A DNA stretch of 64,000 nt from Procambarus clarkii (lineage: Eukaryota; Arthropoda; Malacostraca; Decapoda; Cambaridae), in NCBI RefSeq assembly GCF_040958095.1, contig NC_091160.1:41623678-41687677 (forward strand). Reading direction: 5' to 3'. The translations under genes and the position numbers were made by a program. Positions 32,845-43,784 of this stretch are shown one piece after another. The notes beneath the pieces were generated by a model that had not been told where the DNA came from, did no database searches, and saw only the letters and a program-made list of their open reading frames with translations. Numbering within the stretch: position 1 is the first letter of the stretch; each line of letters starts with the position of its first letter.

Positions 32845-34325
32845 GGCTAGGGAGAAAGAGAGAGGGGAGAGAGAGAGAGATAGTGAGCGAGAGAGAGATA
32901 GTGAGCGAGAGATAGTGAGCGAGAGAGAGATAGTGAGCGAGAGAGAGATAGTGAGCGAGAGAGAGATAGTGAGCGAGAGAGAGATAGTGAGCGAGAGAGA
33001 GATAGTGAGCGAGAGAGAGATAGTGAGCGAGAGAGAGATAGTGAGCGAGAGAGAGATAGTGAGCGAGAGAGAGAGATAGTGAGCGAGAGAGAGAGATAGT
33101 GAGCGAGAGAGAGAGATAGTGAGCGAGAGAGAGAGATAGTGAGCGAGAGAGAGAGATAGTGAGCGAGAGAGAGAGAGTGAGCGAGAGAGAGAGTGAGCGA
33201 GAGAGAGAGAGAGTGAGCGAGAGAGAGAGTGAGCGAGAGAGAGAGTGAGCGAGAGAGAGAGTGAGCGAGAGAGAGAGAGAGTGAGCGAGAGAGAGAGAGA
33301 GTGAGCGAGAGAGAGAGAGAGTGAGCGAGAGAGAGAGAGAGTGAGCGAGAGAGAGAGAGAGTGAGCGAGAGAGAGTGAGCGAGAGAGAGAGAGAGTGAGC
33401 GAGAGAGAGAGAGTGAGAGAGAGAGTGAGCGAGAGAGAGAGAGAGAGTGAGCGAGAGAGAAGAGAGAGAGAGAGAGAGAGTGAGCGAGAGAGAGAGTGAG
33501 CGAGCGAGAGAGAGAGTGAGCGAGAGAGAGAGAGAGTGAGCGAGAGAGAGATAGTGAGCGAGAGAGAGATAGTGAGATAGAGAGAGATAGTGAGCGAGAG
33601 AGAGATAGTGAGCGAGCGAGAGATAGTGAGCGAGTGAGAGAGAGAGAGTGCAAACGAGGGAGTGAGAGATAGTGAGTGAGAGATAGTGAGCGAGAGATAG
33701 TGAGCGAGAGAGAGAGAGATAGCGAGGGAGTGAGAGATAGTGAGAGAGAGATAGTGAGCGAGTGAGAGATAGTGAGTGATAGTGAGCGAGTGAGAGATAG
33801 AGCAAACGAGGGAGTGAGAGATAGCGAGCGAGAGGGAGTGAGAGATAGAGATAATGAGCGAGAGAGAGATAGTGAGCGAGCGAGAGATAGTGAGAGAGAG
33901 ATAGTGAGCGAGTGAGAGATAGTGAGTGATAGTGAGCGAGTGAGAGATAGAGCAAACGAGGGAGTGAGAGATAGCGAGCGAGAGGGAGTGAGAGATAGAG
34001 ATAATGAGCGAGAGAGAGATAGTGAGCGAGCGAGAGATAGTGAGAGAGAGATAGTGAGCGAGTGAGAGATAGTGAGTGATAGTGAGCGAGTGAGAGATAG
34101 AGCAAACGAGGGAGTGAGAGATAGCGAGCGAGAGGGAGTGAAAGATAGTGAGCGAGAGATCGTGAGTGAGTGAGAGAGAGATAGCGAGGGAGTGAGAGAT
34201 AGTAAGTGAGCGAGCGAGAGAGTGAGAGATAGTGAGCGAGCGAGGGAGTGAGTGAGAGATAGTAAGCGAGAAAGCGAGGGATAGTGTGCGAGCGAGTGAG
34301 ATAGCAAGTGAGCGAGTGAGTTATC
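32845..34325 (+). repeat. Polypurine minisatellite (GTGAGCGAGAGA type)
   Basis: Almost every base on the plus strand is G or A, apart from the T in GATAGTGAGC and occasional C in GAGCGAG. The units are GAGAGATAGTGAGC (left) and longer composite units around 33650-34140, where about 140 bp with GAGCAAACGAGGGAGTGAGA is repeated three times. Long frames in Leu/Ser on the minus strand are artefacts. Polypurine tracts of this length can form triplex DNA. It lies about 300 bp before the first coding exon. Confidence 0.95.
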
Positions 34326-34632
34326 CTGCAATTAAATAATGAGCAGCCTTCCTCTCCCTAACACTAGGAAACAATTCATGAACAAGAGAATAAATTTTAC
34401 TCTAAAGGAAACTTTGTAGGCAGTCTTATTGCATTATACTTGTACTGTATTCCTAATTTACTATTTCAGTACAAATATATCTCATTACTTTCCTATGAGG
34501 TAAAATCAAGATTTAAACGGTGAAATTAAGAAAAGGTATTATAAGCATATATTTTTAATTATTATTAATATTAGTAACATTTCAGTCCAATTTTGCACGC
34601 GTAGAAAATTGATTTAAAATTTGATTATTTAG

Positions 34633-34779
34633 AACTCGGAAGACCGAGTGCCTGAGGATAATGAAGCTCGTAATAGGATTGAGGAGCTACAGGAGAGGCT
34701 GAAGGCAACCCAGAATGAACTAGGTTCTGAAGTTCGAAAGAGAGAAGAGCTGGAGATTCAACTAGCATGCACAACCCAG
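34633..34779 (+). CDS. Coding exon 1 of a probable coiled-coil protein gene
   Basis: The exon is 147 bp, preceded by a T-rich acceptor ending TTATTTAG and followed by the donor GTATGATT, phase 0 at both ends. It encodes 49 residues with heptad-like spacing, including NRIEELQERLKATQNEL and VRKREELEIQLA, which suggests a coiled coil. There is no Met start, so the gene begins upstream, possibly beyond the polypurine array. It continues in frame into 35136-35255 and 41963-42112. The protein is not recognised; coiled-coil adaptors, for example of vesicle or centrosome proteins, are possible but unsupported. Confidence 0.8.
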
Positions 34780-35135
34780 GTATGATTACTCTTCTTTTAA
34801 GAAAATATTTCTAATTAGTAAAGTTAAGAGTTGAGTGAGATGCTTTGGATTAATAGTTTGGTAGACTATTTTGTTTGTGATATTATATATATGTTTGAAA
34901 ATAAGTTATTAAATTTTTTCAAGTTTAGTTTCCAATCTGTAGTGATATTTTTGTTTGGCATTTTCTGCTGCATATTTAAATTCTCTTTATTCAAAGTTAA
35001 TCACATTTTTCTATTTTGCCCATAAAGCACAAGATAGAAAATATTAATTCTTCTCAAAAGCATGTTTAATTCAAGCATGTGAAAACTCTTATCAGGAATT
35101 AAATAAAAATTCATTATTATTTTAATTCTTTTAAG

Positions 35136-35255
35136 GAGAATAATGTCCTGCTAGACCAGTTGGCTGTGTTGCGTGAAAAGGAAATAACAGTACGAACATT
35201 TGACGAGGAACTGGCATCTCTTGATGATGCTTCTTCTGGAAGACTCTGCCGAAAG
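35136..35255 (+). CDS. Coding exon 2 of the coiled-coil protein gene
   Basis: 120 bp between acceptor TTCTTTTAAG and donor GTGAGTTG, phase 0 at both ends. It encodes ENNVLLDQLAVLREKEI, which extends the coiled coil, followed by acidic EELASLDDASSGRLCRK. The intron from exon 1 is 356 bp. Codon frame and splice sites agree without any correction. Confidence 0.85.
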
Positions 35256-35336
35256 GTGAGTTGTGCTTTAGAATTACACTTAAAAGATATAAGTGCCAGC
35301 CTTTGATTTGTTAATTCTATTAATCATTAATATAAT

Positions 35337-35580
35337 TTCTGTGGGGAGCCCCTTCGGCTCCCTGGAGTTATCGGACTGATATATGCTATATTAGTCTATG
35401 GGTTCAGTCAATGGATTTCTGCCTACTGGGGATCACTAACCATGGTCCCCTCAGAGAGGTGCAGGGAGCAATGGCCCCTAGGAACCCCCCCCCCCTTTGT
35501 ATTTGGGGGTATTCCATCTGCCATCAACTGGGGTTAGGCATCCAGAAAGGTAGGCATCTCAAAACAATCCCCACATGGTA
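35337..35580 (+). repeat. DIRS inverted terminal repeat, left
   Basis: Starts TTTCTGTGGGGAGCCCC, itself a small hairpin (GGGGAGCCCCTTCGGCTCCC), and ends CCCCACATGGTA. It matches the reverse complement of 41440-41690 and the separate copy at 57885-58100. Confidence 0.85.
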
Positions 35581-36359
35581 GGAAATTGCAAAAAACCCAA
35601 GACCAAACAGAGAAACAGAGTTCCCCTAAAGAAAACAAAGGAAACAAGCAAATGTCATTCTATGCTGCCGTACCTCTTGTCCGCACAGCCCTCCCTCCCC
35701 TCCCCAAAGGGGGGAAAGCCCCAGACCATCGTTCTGGCTACTCACACCTCAGTTCTTAGGCTGAAGCACTCTGGGGCGGCTGTGAACTCTTGCCTCAGTT
35801 TCTTGCGGGATTTAGTGCTCCTGTGGTGTTTTCCTGCTGTTTGTGGTGCAGTGGCCAGAAGTAACAGTGTACTGGGACTGCATGAGCTTAGGTCTGCCGT
35901 CCCTAAGTGTCCTGTAAGTACTACCCTTTGGTTCTAGGACTGCCTTACCTAGAATCTTTGGGCTTACATTCCCGTTGGGGTTCCTGCTGCTCGGCATTTA
36001 CCCCACCCTTGAGGTCAGCTGGGGTTTCGTAGCCTTTGTTTGGCTCTGGGGAGGGAGTGTTCCTCTTCCTCCTCCTGCTGCTGCTGCTGCTGGTGCTGGT
36101 GGTGGTGAGGGTGAGCTGGAAGACGTTTTCCAGGGTACTCGGGCTGCATGCGCTTAGGGCTAACTTCACTAAGTGCCCTGTAAGTACTGCCCTTGGGGCT
36201 TGGGGTTCCCTTCCACAAGTCGCCTTGGGTCTACCTCTGTTGGTCTTTTGCTGCATGGCGATTGACCGCCCCGAGTATTTGGGGGATTCTCCCTTGTTTG
36301 CCTTGGGGTAAGTGGTAGTTTTTTTGCACTGATAGGGACGCGGGGTACTGAGCAGCTAG

Positions 36360-37330
36360 TTTTCACCCATAACAGCGGCCGGCTCTGTTCCCTCTAGGTA
36401 CGCTGTCCATTGGTTGCTTCCCTGGATACCCTGAAGCTGCCCCGTTTTGTTTATTGGGACCCGGACTTGGGGGTTTTGGTCACTTCGGCCTTGGTTCTCT
36501 CTGCACCCTCTTGTTCTTTTCCCTGCTGTGGTTCATTTGCCCCCACCCCCCACCCCAAGCGTCTGAGGGCTTTAGGGTCAGGGTAGGGTTTAGAGGTTTC
36601 TGAGACTCGGGCAACTTCTGGGGTTGCCCCTTCCGGGGTGGCTGCGGAGGCATTAGAGTCGGTTCCTCCTGCCATAGCTCTGGGGTCTGATCAGTGGGCC
36701 CATCCTCTTCCTGCTATTTCTGCTGCCCCTGGCTTTTTCTTGTGAGGCTGGGGCTTTGGAGGACAACTCGGCCCCGGGGCCTGACGTGGAGGTTCCCAGC
36801 ATTGGGGAGGAGCTGACTTGGGGGCCTTGGGCCCCATTGGACCCCGCCTGGGTTTTCCGACCCTTTGAGCGGGGCTTGCTGTTACAAGGAGTGGGATTTT
36901 CTTTTACCCCCCTCTGCGTACAACTTGGATTTGGGTTCGGTTCCTTCCTTCTGAAGGTTTTCGGCTTCCCGTATCTCTCTGCCTGAGGTGCGGGCGACCA
37001 TTGTGGCTTGCCTCCTGCGCGACCCGAATTATGCCTCTATGATGAATCCGTCTTCCTTCAGGTTTGGGTCTTCGTCTCCGTACTAGGTTTGGTATGACGT
37101 TCCGGAGTCGTCCTGGCTAGAAGACTTCCCTTTGTTTTCGCTGGATGCTTGGCACACCTTCTGTTGTACCCCGTATCGTGCCAGGGCCCGTGGTTCCGCC
37201 CGTCGAGGAAACTGCCACAGGTGCCAGTTTCGGAGCCGGTGCAGCCTTCGGTCCTAGCTGCGTCTGGTCAGCATAGTGCTCGCTCTGTGCGCAGGTCGGT
37301 TCTCGTAAGGGGCATCGGCCCTTTTGCGGT
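36360..37330 (+). pseudogene. DIRS gag-like region (broken)
   Basis: Fragments such as VRCPLVASLDTLKLPRFVY at about 36400 and CLLRDPNYASMMNPSSFRFG at about 37010 lie in different frames with stops between them (for example TAG near 37084). They precede the RT in the position of DIRS ORF1. The domain is poorly conserved between species, so the call rests on position. Confidence 0.5.
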
Positions 37331-37363
37331 TCACCCCATTGACGAGGCGATGGGGGGGGAGGC

Positions 37364-38251
37364 TTGCTCTGTTCTCTCACGCTTGGTCCCACGATTCGTG
37401 GGCTTTTCGGGTCGTTCCTCGCAGCCTTCGTTGGCATTGGGTGGCTTCTCCTTCAGGTGGGGGGGTTTGGGCCTCGCGGGTCAGGCCTCTTCTCCTGCGC
37501 CCTCTTGGAGTTGGTATGCTTAGGCGTGGTCGAAGCGACGACGTCCCTCAGGTGGGTTTCCCGCCTGTTTCCAGTTCCGAAACGGGACTGTCTGGACCTG
37601 CGGTTCATTCTGGACTTGTCCCATCTGAACCCCTGGGTTTTTTGTTCCTCCTTTCGGATGACCACTCTATCCCAGGTCCGGCTTCTTTTGAAGCTGGGCT
37701 CTTGGATGGTGTCCCTAGACCTCGAGGACGTGTATTTGCACGTCCATATTCATCCGAGGTTCAGGGACTGGCTTGGTTTTGTTGTGGGACATCAGTGTTA
37801 CCGCTTTCGTTGTCTCCCATTGGGGTTGAACCTGACGCCTCGCATGTTCACACGTTTTGCCCGGGTTGTTGTGGCCCGTCTACGTCTGTTCGGTGTTCGG
37901 GTGTTGGCATACCTCGACGACTGGCTGATTTGGGCTCCCAGTCGATTTGCGTGTCTGCTTGCCAGGGGCGTGGTGCTTTCCCAGCTAGCCGGGTTCGGGT
38001 TCCTGGTGAACTGGCGGAAGTCCCATCTAGTTCTCTCCCAGGTTCGGACCTGGCTGGATCTTGTGTGGGACTCTCGGATCGCTTTCTTGTCTCTTCCTCC
38101 GGAGTCTCTCCTTCGGCTGCAGTCCCGCATGCGCTGGTTTCTGGGGGGCTTCCGGGTCACCCGGTGGTTGTTTGAGGATCTGTGCAGGAGTCTGTACTCT
38201 GCGATGATGGTCTACCCGCCGGGTCGGGTTTGGCTTCATCGACTGTTCTAG
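37364..38251 (+). pseudogene. DIRS reverse transcriptase
   Basis: The frame is 295 codons. RT motifs by residue: SRLFPVPKRD at 66-75, LRFILDLSHLN at 79-89, SLDLEDVYLHVHIHP at 117-131 (first catalytic Asp at 119), LPLGLNLTPRMFTR at 151-164, and YLDDW at 183-187 (catalytic pair). The FPVPK and LDL.D..LHV..H forms are typical of DIRS RTs and different from the LINE RTs in this window. The catalytic residues remain, but flanking frames are disrupted. The Met at 37364 is only the first in the open frame; the real protein would start upstream. Confidence 0.9.
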
Positions 38252-38384
38252 TTCCTTCGGGAACGTCCCTTCTGCCTCTCTTGCGATCGCTGAGTTCAAC
38301 TGCCGGTGGCCTTACGTTGGCTGCTGCATTGCCGATTTCCTCTTTGGATTTTTCGGGGTTCAGTTCCTTGGCGCCTACCCGAGC

Positions 38385-39165
38385 CCTCGCTCGATGTGTT
38401 CACGGACGAGTCGTCTCTCGGCTGGGGCTTTGTAACCAGTGCTTACCAGACCGGCCAGGGGCGGTGGGGTCCATCCTTCTGTTAGGCCCACAGCATGGTG
38501 CGGGAGTTCGCGGTGGTGTGGTTTGTGCTTCGGAGGGTTTAAGTCGCTTGGGGATCAACGGTCTAGCTCCATTCGGACTGCTCCCCAGTGGTTTTTGCCT
38601 GAACTTAGGGGGTTCGATGCGGTCCTTGGCTCTTTGGGGTTGGTTGCTTTGGGTGACTCGTCTTCCGAGTTCTTGGGGTTTGGCTCTTCTGCCGGTTCTT
38701 GTCTGATGGGTGTCCAATGTCCTGGCGGACAGCCTGTCCTGGTTCGTTCCCCTGTCCATGGAATGGATGGTCAACGCCGACTCATTCAGTTGGCTCTGCC
38801 AGACGTTTGGGCGCTCGGAGGTGGACCTCTTCGTGTCAGCGTGGTCGAGGCGTCTTCCGGTATATGTGGAGCCCTTCCCCAACCGGGAGGCTGTCGGGAT
38901 CGACGCCTTTCGGCAGGACTGGTCAGGGTGGGGGTTCCTGTACTTCTTTCCTCCGGTTCAGCTGTTGCTCCAGGTCTTGGCTTGCTTGGAGACTTACCAG
39001 GGGGCGAGTTGTCCTTTTGGCCCTATGGTGGCCGGCCCAACCGTGGTGTCAGGCGATGCTTGCCTGGTGTCTGAACCCGGAGGTTTTTCCGTGGCTCCGC
39101 CTCTTTCAGGAAATTGGCCTGGTTCACTCTTCTCCTCGAGTCTTCGTGTTTGGTATTTTTGACTC
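38385..39165 (+). pseudogene. DIRS RNase H and connection region
   Basis: Near 38390 LDVFTDESSLGWGFVTS has the RNase H pattern (Asp, then GWG), and HSMVREFAVVWF near 38490 follows, with stops in between. From 38710 a 150-codon frame gives NVLADSLS (motif with the late catalytic Asp), EVDLFVSAWSRRLPVY and FPPVQLLLQVL. This is the usual DIRS order after RT. Frameshifts divide it into at least two frames. Confidence 0.8.
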
Positions 39166-40145
39166 GAGTTTATCACCAGTTATATGGTGACCAGGTGGCT
39201 TTGTTTATGGTGTCCTACCTGCGGGCTTCGTCTCGGTGGCAGTATGAAGTTTCCTGGCGGTCCTTCCATTTGTTTTTGTCTCTTTGTCGTTGTACTTCAC
39301 TTTCGGTTTGGGTGGTGTTGTCCTTTCTCTTGTGGTTGTTCCAGGATCGTCATCTTATGCCGAATACTGTCACTTTGTATCATGCAGCACTGGTGGAGCC
39401 GCTTCAGCTTGCTTTCGGTATAGATGTTACTTCTGTGCCGTTTCGTAAGCTGTCTAGGCGTTGTTTCACCTCCGGCCACTTGAGCCGTCCTGGTCTTTGG
39501 ACAGAGTGCTCTCTTACCTCTCTTCTCCTCGGTTTGTTGTGGCCCCTTTGGTTCAAGATTGTTTTTGAAGGCTCTTTTCCTCTTGGTATTGGCCTCAGGG
39601 GGTATATGGTCTGGGAGATTCATGCTCTCTACTGGTGCAGGGGTTTCTGCTCTATCGGTTGTGGATATAGGTTTGTTTATCTGCAGTTGCAGTGCAGTCT
39701 CTTTTTGTTCTGGCAAAGAATGAGACTGCTTTCTGGAAGGGTTCTTAGGTTGTTGATGCTTGGTTGGTCAGGCCGGGGGTGCATCATGTTTTGTGTCCGG
39801 TTGCAGCCCTCCTCCATTATTTGCACGCCACGGCTTCTTGTGTCCGGAGACGCACTTTGGGTTGATTCAGTTTCCCTTCTTCCCTGTTGCCGGGTATGGG
39901 TCTCTCAGGTCATCCGCAGGGTTATTAAGTCTAGCCAGCCTGCGGTCTATCCCTGTGCCCATGACGTTTGTAAGTTCACTGCTCTTGCTTCCGTTTTTGA
40001 GAACATGTCCTAGGCTGACATTTGGGCACAGAGTTTTTGGCAGTCGAGCAGGGTCCTGGCTGCACGCTACCTTGTGAACGTTCCTGGGCCTAGTCGGGCC
40101 TGTGTCGCTTTGGGTCAGCGGCTGCAGCCTGTCTCGACTTCGAGT
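39114..40145 (+). pseudogene. DIRS tyrosine recombinase (inactivated)
   Basis: The frame runs to 40013 and holds RASSRWQYEVSWRSF (N-terminal core-binding part), LMPNTVTLYHAALVEPLQLA and, near the end, VSQVIRRVIKSSQPAVYP followed by AHDVCKF. In active family members that last motif is H-x-x-R; here the Arg position is Cys. A TAG at about 40011 lies just before the segment with the expected catalytic Tyr (VLAARYLVNVPG, near 40050). Both changes abolish activity. In the middle (about 39500-39900) the frame drifts away from the family consensus, probably by compensating shifts. Confidence 0.85.
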
Positions 40146-40237
40146 TTAGGTGTGGAGCACTGACCGCCTTCCAGGTAAGTCTCCTTTTTTCCTTAGTCTT
40201 TGGTGAAGTAGCTCTGGGGAGCTGTAGGGATTCCCCC

Positions 40238-40320
40238 CAGAAAACCAGCGTTGAATGTAATGAAACGCCATTTTCTGGGTGAGTCCCGGAAGCTCCCCGG
40301 TAACCCTCCCTCCCTCCGGT
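40238..40320 (+). repeat. DIRS internal terminal-like motif
   Basis: TGAATGTAATGAAACGCCAT and TTTTCTGGGTGAGTCCCGG recur at 41175-41215 and, inverted, near 41670-41690. DIRS elements carry an internal region complementary to their ends, used to bridge the ends of the intermediate. Confidence 0.6.
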
Positions 40321-40409
40321 CAGCGGTTTTCGCGTATTTTGATATCCAGCCTTGGAACAGGGGGTGTGGATCGCAGGCCCCCCCCTACCCCCTCTCGGGG
40401 AGGGGGAAA

Positions 40410-40900
40410 TGCGCAGACATGCGGAGTTTAAGTTTAAGTAAGAGGTAGTTATGGTTAACAGTATCAAAGGCCTGTCTCAGATTAATGAAGAGTCCAATTG
40501 GAAACTCATTTTTGTCAAGGGCTGAGTAGATTAAGTCAAGCAGACTATCAATTGCATCATTGGTACTCTTTTTGGGAGCTGAAGACAAACCTGTCAGGGA
40601 CTTTGTATGTTGAATTTTACGAGATAAGAGTAGAGCTGTTTGTAAATAATTAAATATTTTTTATAATATAGAAAGATTTGATATGGGTCTGTAATTATTT
40701 ATGTCTGCCAGATTGCCTACATATGAACTTTCTTTTTTAAGGATATCATGGAAGGTATGACTTTAGAGATTTATTGAACAGCAAAGCTATGGGTCGTGAA
40801 AGGGCATGGGAAACACTCTTGTATATCATGGATTGTATTTCACTAATGTTTCCAGCTGCCCCATGTTCTGGGGCACTAATGTCTGCCCACTAATGTTCTG
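40410..40900 (-). pseudogene. LINE RT fragment inserted in DIRS
   Basis: The minus strand encodes SSAPKKSTNDAIDSLLDLIY, NEFPIGLFINLRQAFDTVNH and, further on, ISNLSIL-like pieces. This corresponds to the first catalytic region of the family C RT (compare 51551-51760 and 57560-57717), but is more diverged. It is a fragment without ends. Confidence 0.7.
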
Positions 40901-40929
40901 CCTCATTCCGTTAGCTTTCTTTTTCTTTG

Positions 40930-41160
40930 TTTTACCTCCGGCTTGCTCATGCGCCACCTGAGCCGTCCTGGTCCTTGGACAGGGTGTTCTCTTATCTTTC
41001 CTTTCCTCGGTTTGTGTGGCCCCTTCGATTAAAGATTGTTTTTCCAAGGCTCTGTTTCTATTGGCATTGGCATCTGAGGGTCAGGTCGGTGAGCTTCATG
41101 CTCTCCTCCAGCGCAGGGGTTTCTGCTCTTTCAGTCCTGGTGGTCGGTTTGTTCAGAAAA
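40930..41160 (+). pseudogene. Second DIRS tyrosine recombinase fragment
   Basis: AHAPPEPSWSLDRVFSYLSF and, after a shift, KDCFSKALFLLALASEGQVG and ELHALLQRRGFCSF repeat the middle of the recombinase that is distorted at 39500-39700. It belongs to another DIRS copy whose 3' end is at 41690. Confidence 0.8.
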
Positions 41161-41439
41161 TGGTCAGAAAACTAGCTTTGAATGTAATGAAATGTCATTT
41201 TCTTGGTGAGCCTCAGTTTTTTTTGCATTGTTTGATGCTTAGCTTCCAAACTGGAGTGCTAGGTAACCTGCACGGGGAAGTCTGGGGCTTTCCCCTCTCG
41301 CTCTCGGGAAGGGGAGGGCTGCGTGGTCGAGCAACGTGGCGGTGGAGTGTGACATTTGCTTGTTTGCTTGTTGCTTGTTTCTTTGGGATTGGCAGAAGTT
41401 TTGTCTCTCTTTTAGGTTTTTAGTTGGAATTTTTTTACC

Positions 41440-41690
41440 ATGTGGGGTTTGTTTTGTTATGCCTATCTTTCTGGGTGCCTAACCCCAGTCAATGGCAGAT
41501 AAGGAGAACCCCCAACCACAAGGGGGGTTTTCCAGGGCCATTGTTCCCTGCACCTCTCTGAGGGGGCCAGGTTCTGGCTCATGGTCACTGGTAGGCTGAA
41601 CTCCATTGAATAATGCCCCAGTCTAATGCATCACATATTAGCCCGATAGTGCCTGGGAGCCTCCGGGGCTCACCCAGAAAATTTAGTTTC
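41440..41690 (-). repeat. DIRS inverted terminal repeat, right
   Basis: Read on the minus strand, TTTTCTGGGTGAGCCCCGG to CCCCACATGGTAAAAA parallels 35337-35580. It is nearer in sequence to 57885-58100 than to its partner, consistent with two different copies. Confidence 0.8.
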
Positions 41691-41962
41691 ATTACACTCA
41701 ATTTTTTTTTTTCATATAATTTAGAATGAAGACTGATGTTGAATATGCCACTTAATATTATGATTGCTGGCATTGTTTTTTTGCTACAGAAATTCATTTA
41801 TTAATCATTATGGGTAATTTATGCGCTATTCATTGAGATAATATTAATTTCTAACCCATAAATATATGCTTTTCCATGCACTGGGCTTTGTAATTACTTA
41901 ATGCAATGCATAGTATTTGCTGTTCCTAAATAAATTTTAATGAATTAACATCATCTTTTCAG

Positions 41963-42112
41963 TGTCTTGGTCATGTAGACGAGCTGGCAAGCAACCCAAC
42001 TATCTACGATCTTCAAGATAGCATTGAGGATACTGATGCCTCAATTGAGAGTATTCATGGGGAATGTGCTCTCATTAAGCTCAAGAATGGAGGTTATGCA
42101 TGGGGTAGCCAG
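41963..42112 (+). CDS. Coding exon 3 of the coiled-coil protein gene
   Basis: 150 bp between acceptor CATCTTTTCAG and donor GTGAGTCC, phase 0 at both ends, in frame with exon 2. It encodes CLGHVDELASNPTIYDLQDS, IEDTDASIESIHGECALIKL and KNGGYAWGSQ. Two cysteines (last codons of exon 2 and first codon of exon 3, CRKC) sit next to each other at the junction. Further exons must follow beyond the window's recognisable sequence or were missed among the repeats. The family is not recognised. Confidence 0.82.
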
Positions 42113-42635
42113 GTGAGTCCTTCATGTATGGGATGCTGTAGGAAGGTTATAGGACAAGCAGGGATGAGGATGCTCTCATTCACTCTTGTAATTATGTGAC
42201 TCATGGTCAATCATTTTATATTTGTTTTTATTCATTTTAAATTATGCATGAATTTTTTGTCTTCAAATTTTGGTACATACATTATTCATATTAATTGTGG
42301 ATAGCTACAATTTAATTAATGTGGATCAGGTAAAAAGTTGGATACGTCTCGTAAAGGCTCTAAATTTCTGATCCTAGCCTCCAGTAATCAAGAGGGAGGG
42401 TAACAGAAGGCTTAGTACTTCTTCCAACTGCTTAGTCAGCAGCTAGTACTGACTGAGGGTACCTTCCCAAAACACAAAACATAAAAGTAAAGTCCCAGAA
42501 CAGAGGCCACAGCCTGCATACAAAACTTATTAAAGAAACTATGTCTTGCAAGGAAAAGGAAACCCACAGGACTGTGCCATACTACTAGAACCCCAGTGCC
42601 AGGTAGCAAAAAAGGATAGCCACAGCAAGTAATTA
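42113..42635. other. Intronic or intergenic sequence
   Basis: No coding frame was found. CAGGTAAAAAG and pieces such as GAGGGAGGGTAAC give no firm exon. A LINE begins at about 42640. Confidence 0.4.
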
Positions 42636-42639
42636 CCTA

Positions 42640-43735
42640 AGTGTTATTACCTAAGTGTAGTTACAGGATGAGAGCTACGCTCGTGATGTCCCATTTTCCC
42701 GGTACTCTTTGTCATATAACACTTTGAAACTATTGACGGTTTTGGCCTCCACCATCTTCTCGCCTAACTTATTCCAACTGTCTGCCACTGTTTTCGTAAG
42801 TGAATTTTCTTATATTTCTTCGGCAGCTTTGTTTAGTTAGTTTAAATCTACAGTATGACCTCTTGTTCTTGAAGTTCTAGGTCTCAGGAATTCTTAGCTA
42901 TCAATTTTATCGATTCTCGTTACTATTTTGTATGTAGTGATCATATTGCCTCTTTTTCTTCTATCTTCTAGTACACGTATTGGCATATTTAATGCCTCTA
43001 ACCTCTCCCATAGCTCTTGTCCTTCAGTTCTGGGAGCCATTTAATTGCATGTCTTTGCACCTTTTCCAGTTTGTTGATGTGCTTAAGATATGAGTGGCAT
43101 ATAACTGCTGCACATTCCAGCTTTGGTCTAACAAAAGTCATGAACAATTTCTTTATTATATCACCATCCATGTATTTAAAAGCAATTCTAAAATTAGAAA
43201 GTGTAGCATAGGCTCCTTACATGATGTTCTTTATGTGGTCCTCATGTGATAGTTTTCTGTCTAGAATTATCCCTAAATCACTTATTTTATTAGAATTCTT
43301 TAACGATTTCCCACATAATTTATATGTTGTGTGGGGGTTTATATTCTCCTATTCCACATTCCATAACTTGGCATTTATTCACATTAAAATCCATTTGCCA
43401 TGCCGTGCTCCATACATTTATTTTGTTCAGGTCTTCTTGAAGGGCATGCCAGTCATGTGTTTCTTATCTTTACTATTATCTGAGCATCATCAGCAATCAT
43501 GTTCATGTACAGTAATTCTATATTTCATCTGGTAAATCGTTTATGTAGGCAATGAACATTACCGGTGCAAGAACTGAACCCTGTGGTACTCCACTCGTGA
43601 TATTACTCCATTCTGTTACATTGCCTCTGATTACTGCCCTCATTTTTTCGTCAGAAAATTTTTCATCCATGTTAGAAGTCTACTTGTCACTTCTTCAATA
43701 TGTTCCAGATTTCAGAACAATGTAAGGGCACGGTA
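42640..43735 (-). pseudogene. LINE family B, 3' half (minus strand)
   Basis: Reading right to left: YSTRGSVLAPVMFIAY-like RT segment around 43600-43540, MWNVE/PHTTYKLCGK region near 43340, KDLGIILDRKLSHEDH-like segment near 43260, KLEKVQRHAIKWLPELKD-like near 43030, LEALNMPILEDRRKRGNMIT-like near 42940, and the C-terminal part to 42700. The residues listed are approximate because of frame changes. It matches the plus-strand family B copy at 45845-49990 segment by segment. Confidence 0.75.
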
Positions 43736-43784
43736 TTGGAAGCAGTACTCTAGGAGTACAATTAACAAAAACTGTTCTTGCTTT

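Larger units (their letters stand above)
35337..41690 (+). mobile_element. DIRS-type retrotransposon complex in intron 2
   Basis: Inverted terminal repeats (35337-35580 and 41440-41690) enclose, left to right, a broken gag-like region, RT, RNase H and tyrosine recombinase. This gene order and the inverted ends are diagnostic of DIRS elements, which integrate through a circular intermediate by recombination and not by an integrase. After the recombinase (about 40150) an internal segment repeats the terminal motif (40238-40310), then come a LINE fragment (40410-40900) and a second partial recombinase copy (40930-41160). So this is one element plus a deletion derivative, or a nested pair. Frames are broken throughout. 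Confidence 0.88.

Noticed and set aside
32762..34331. Leu/Ser-rich frames of 447 and 494 codons on the minus strand
   Set aside because: Translation of the polypurine array; no unique protein sequence.
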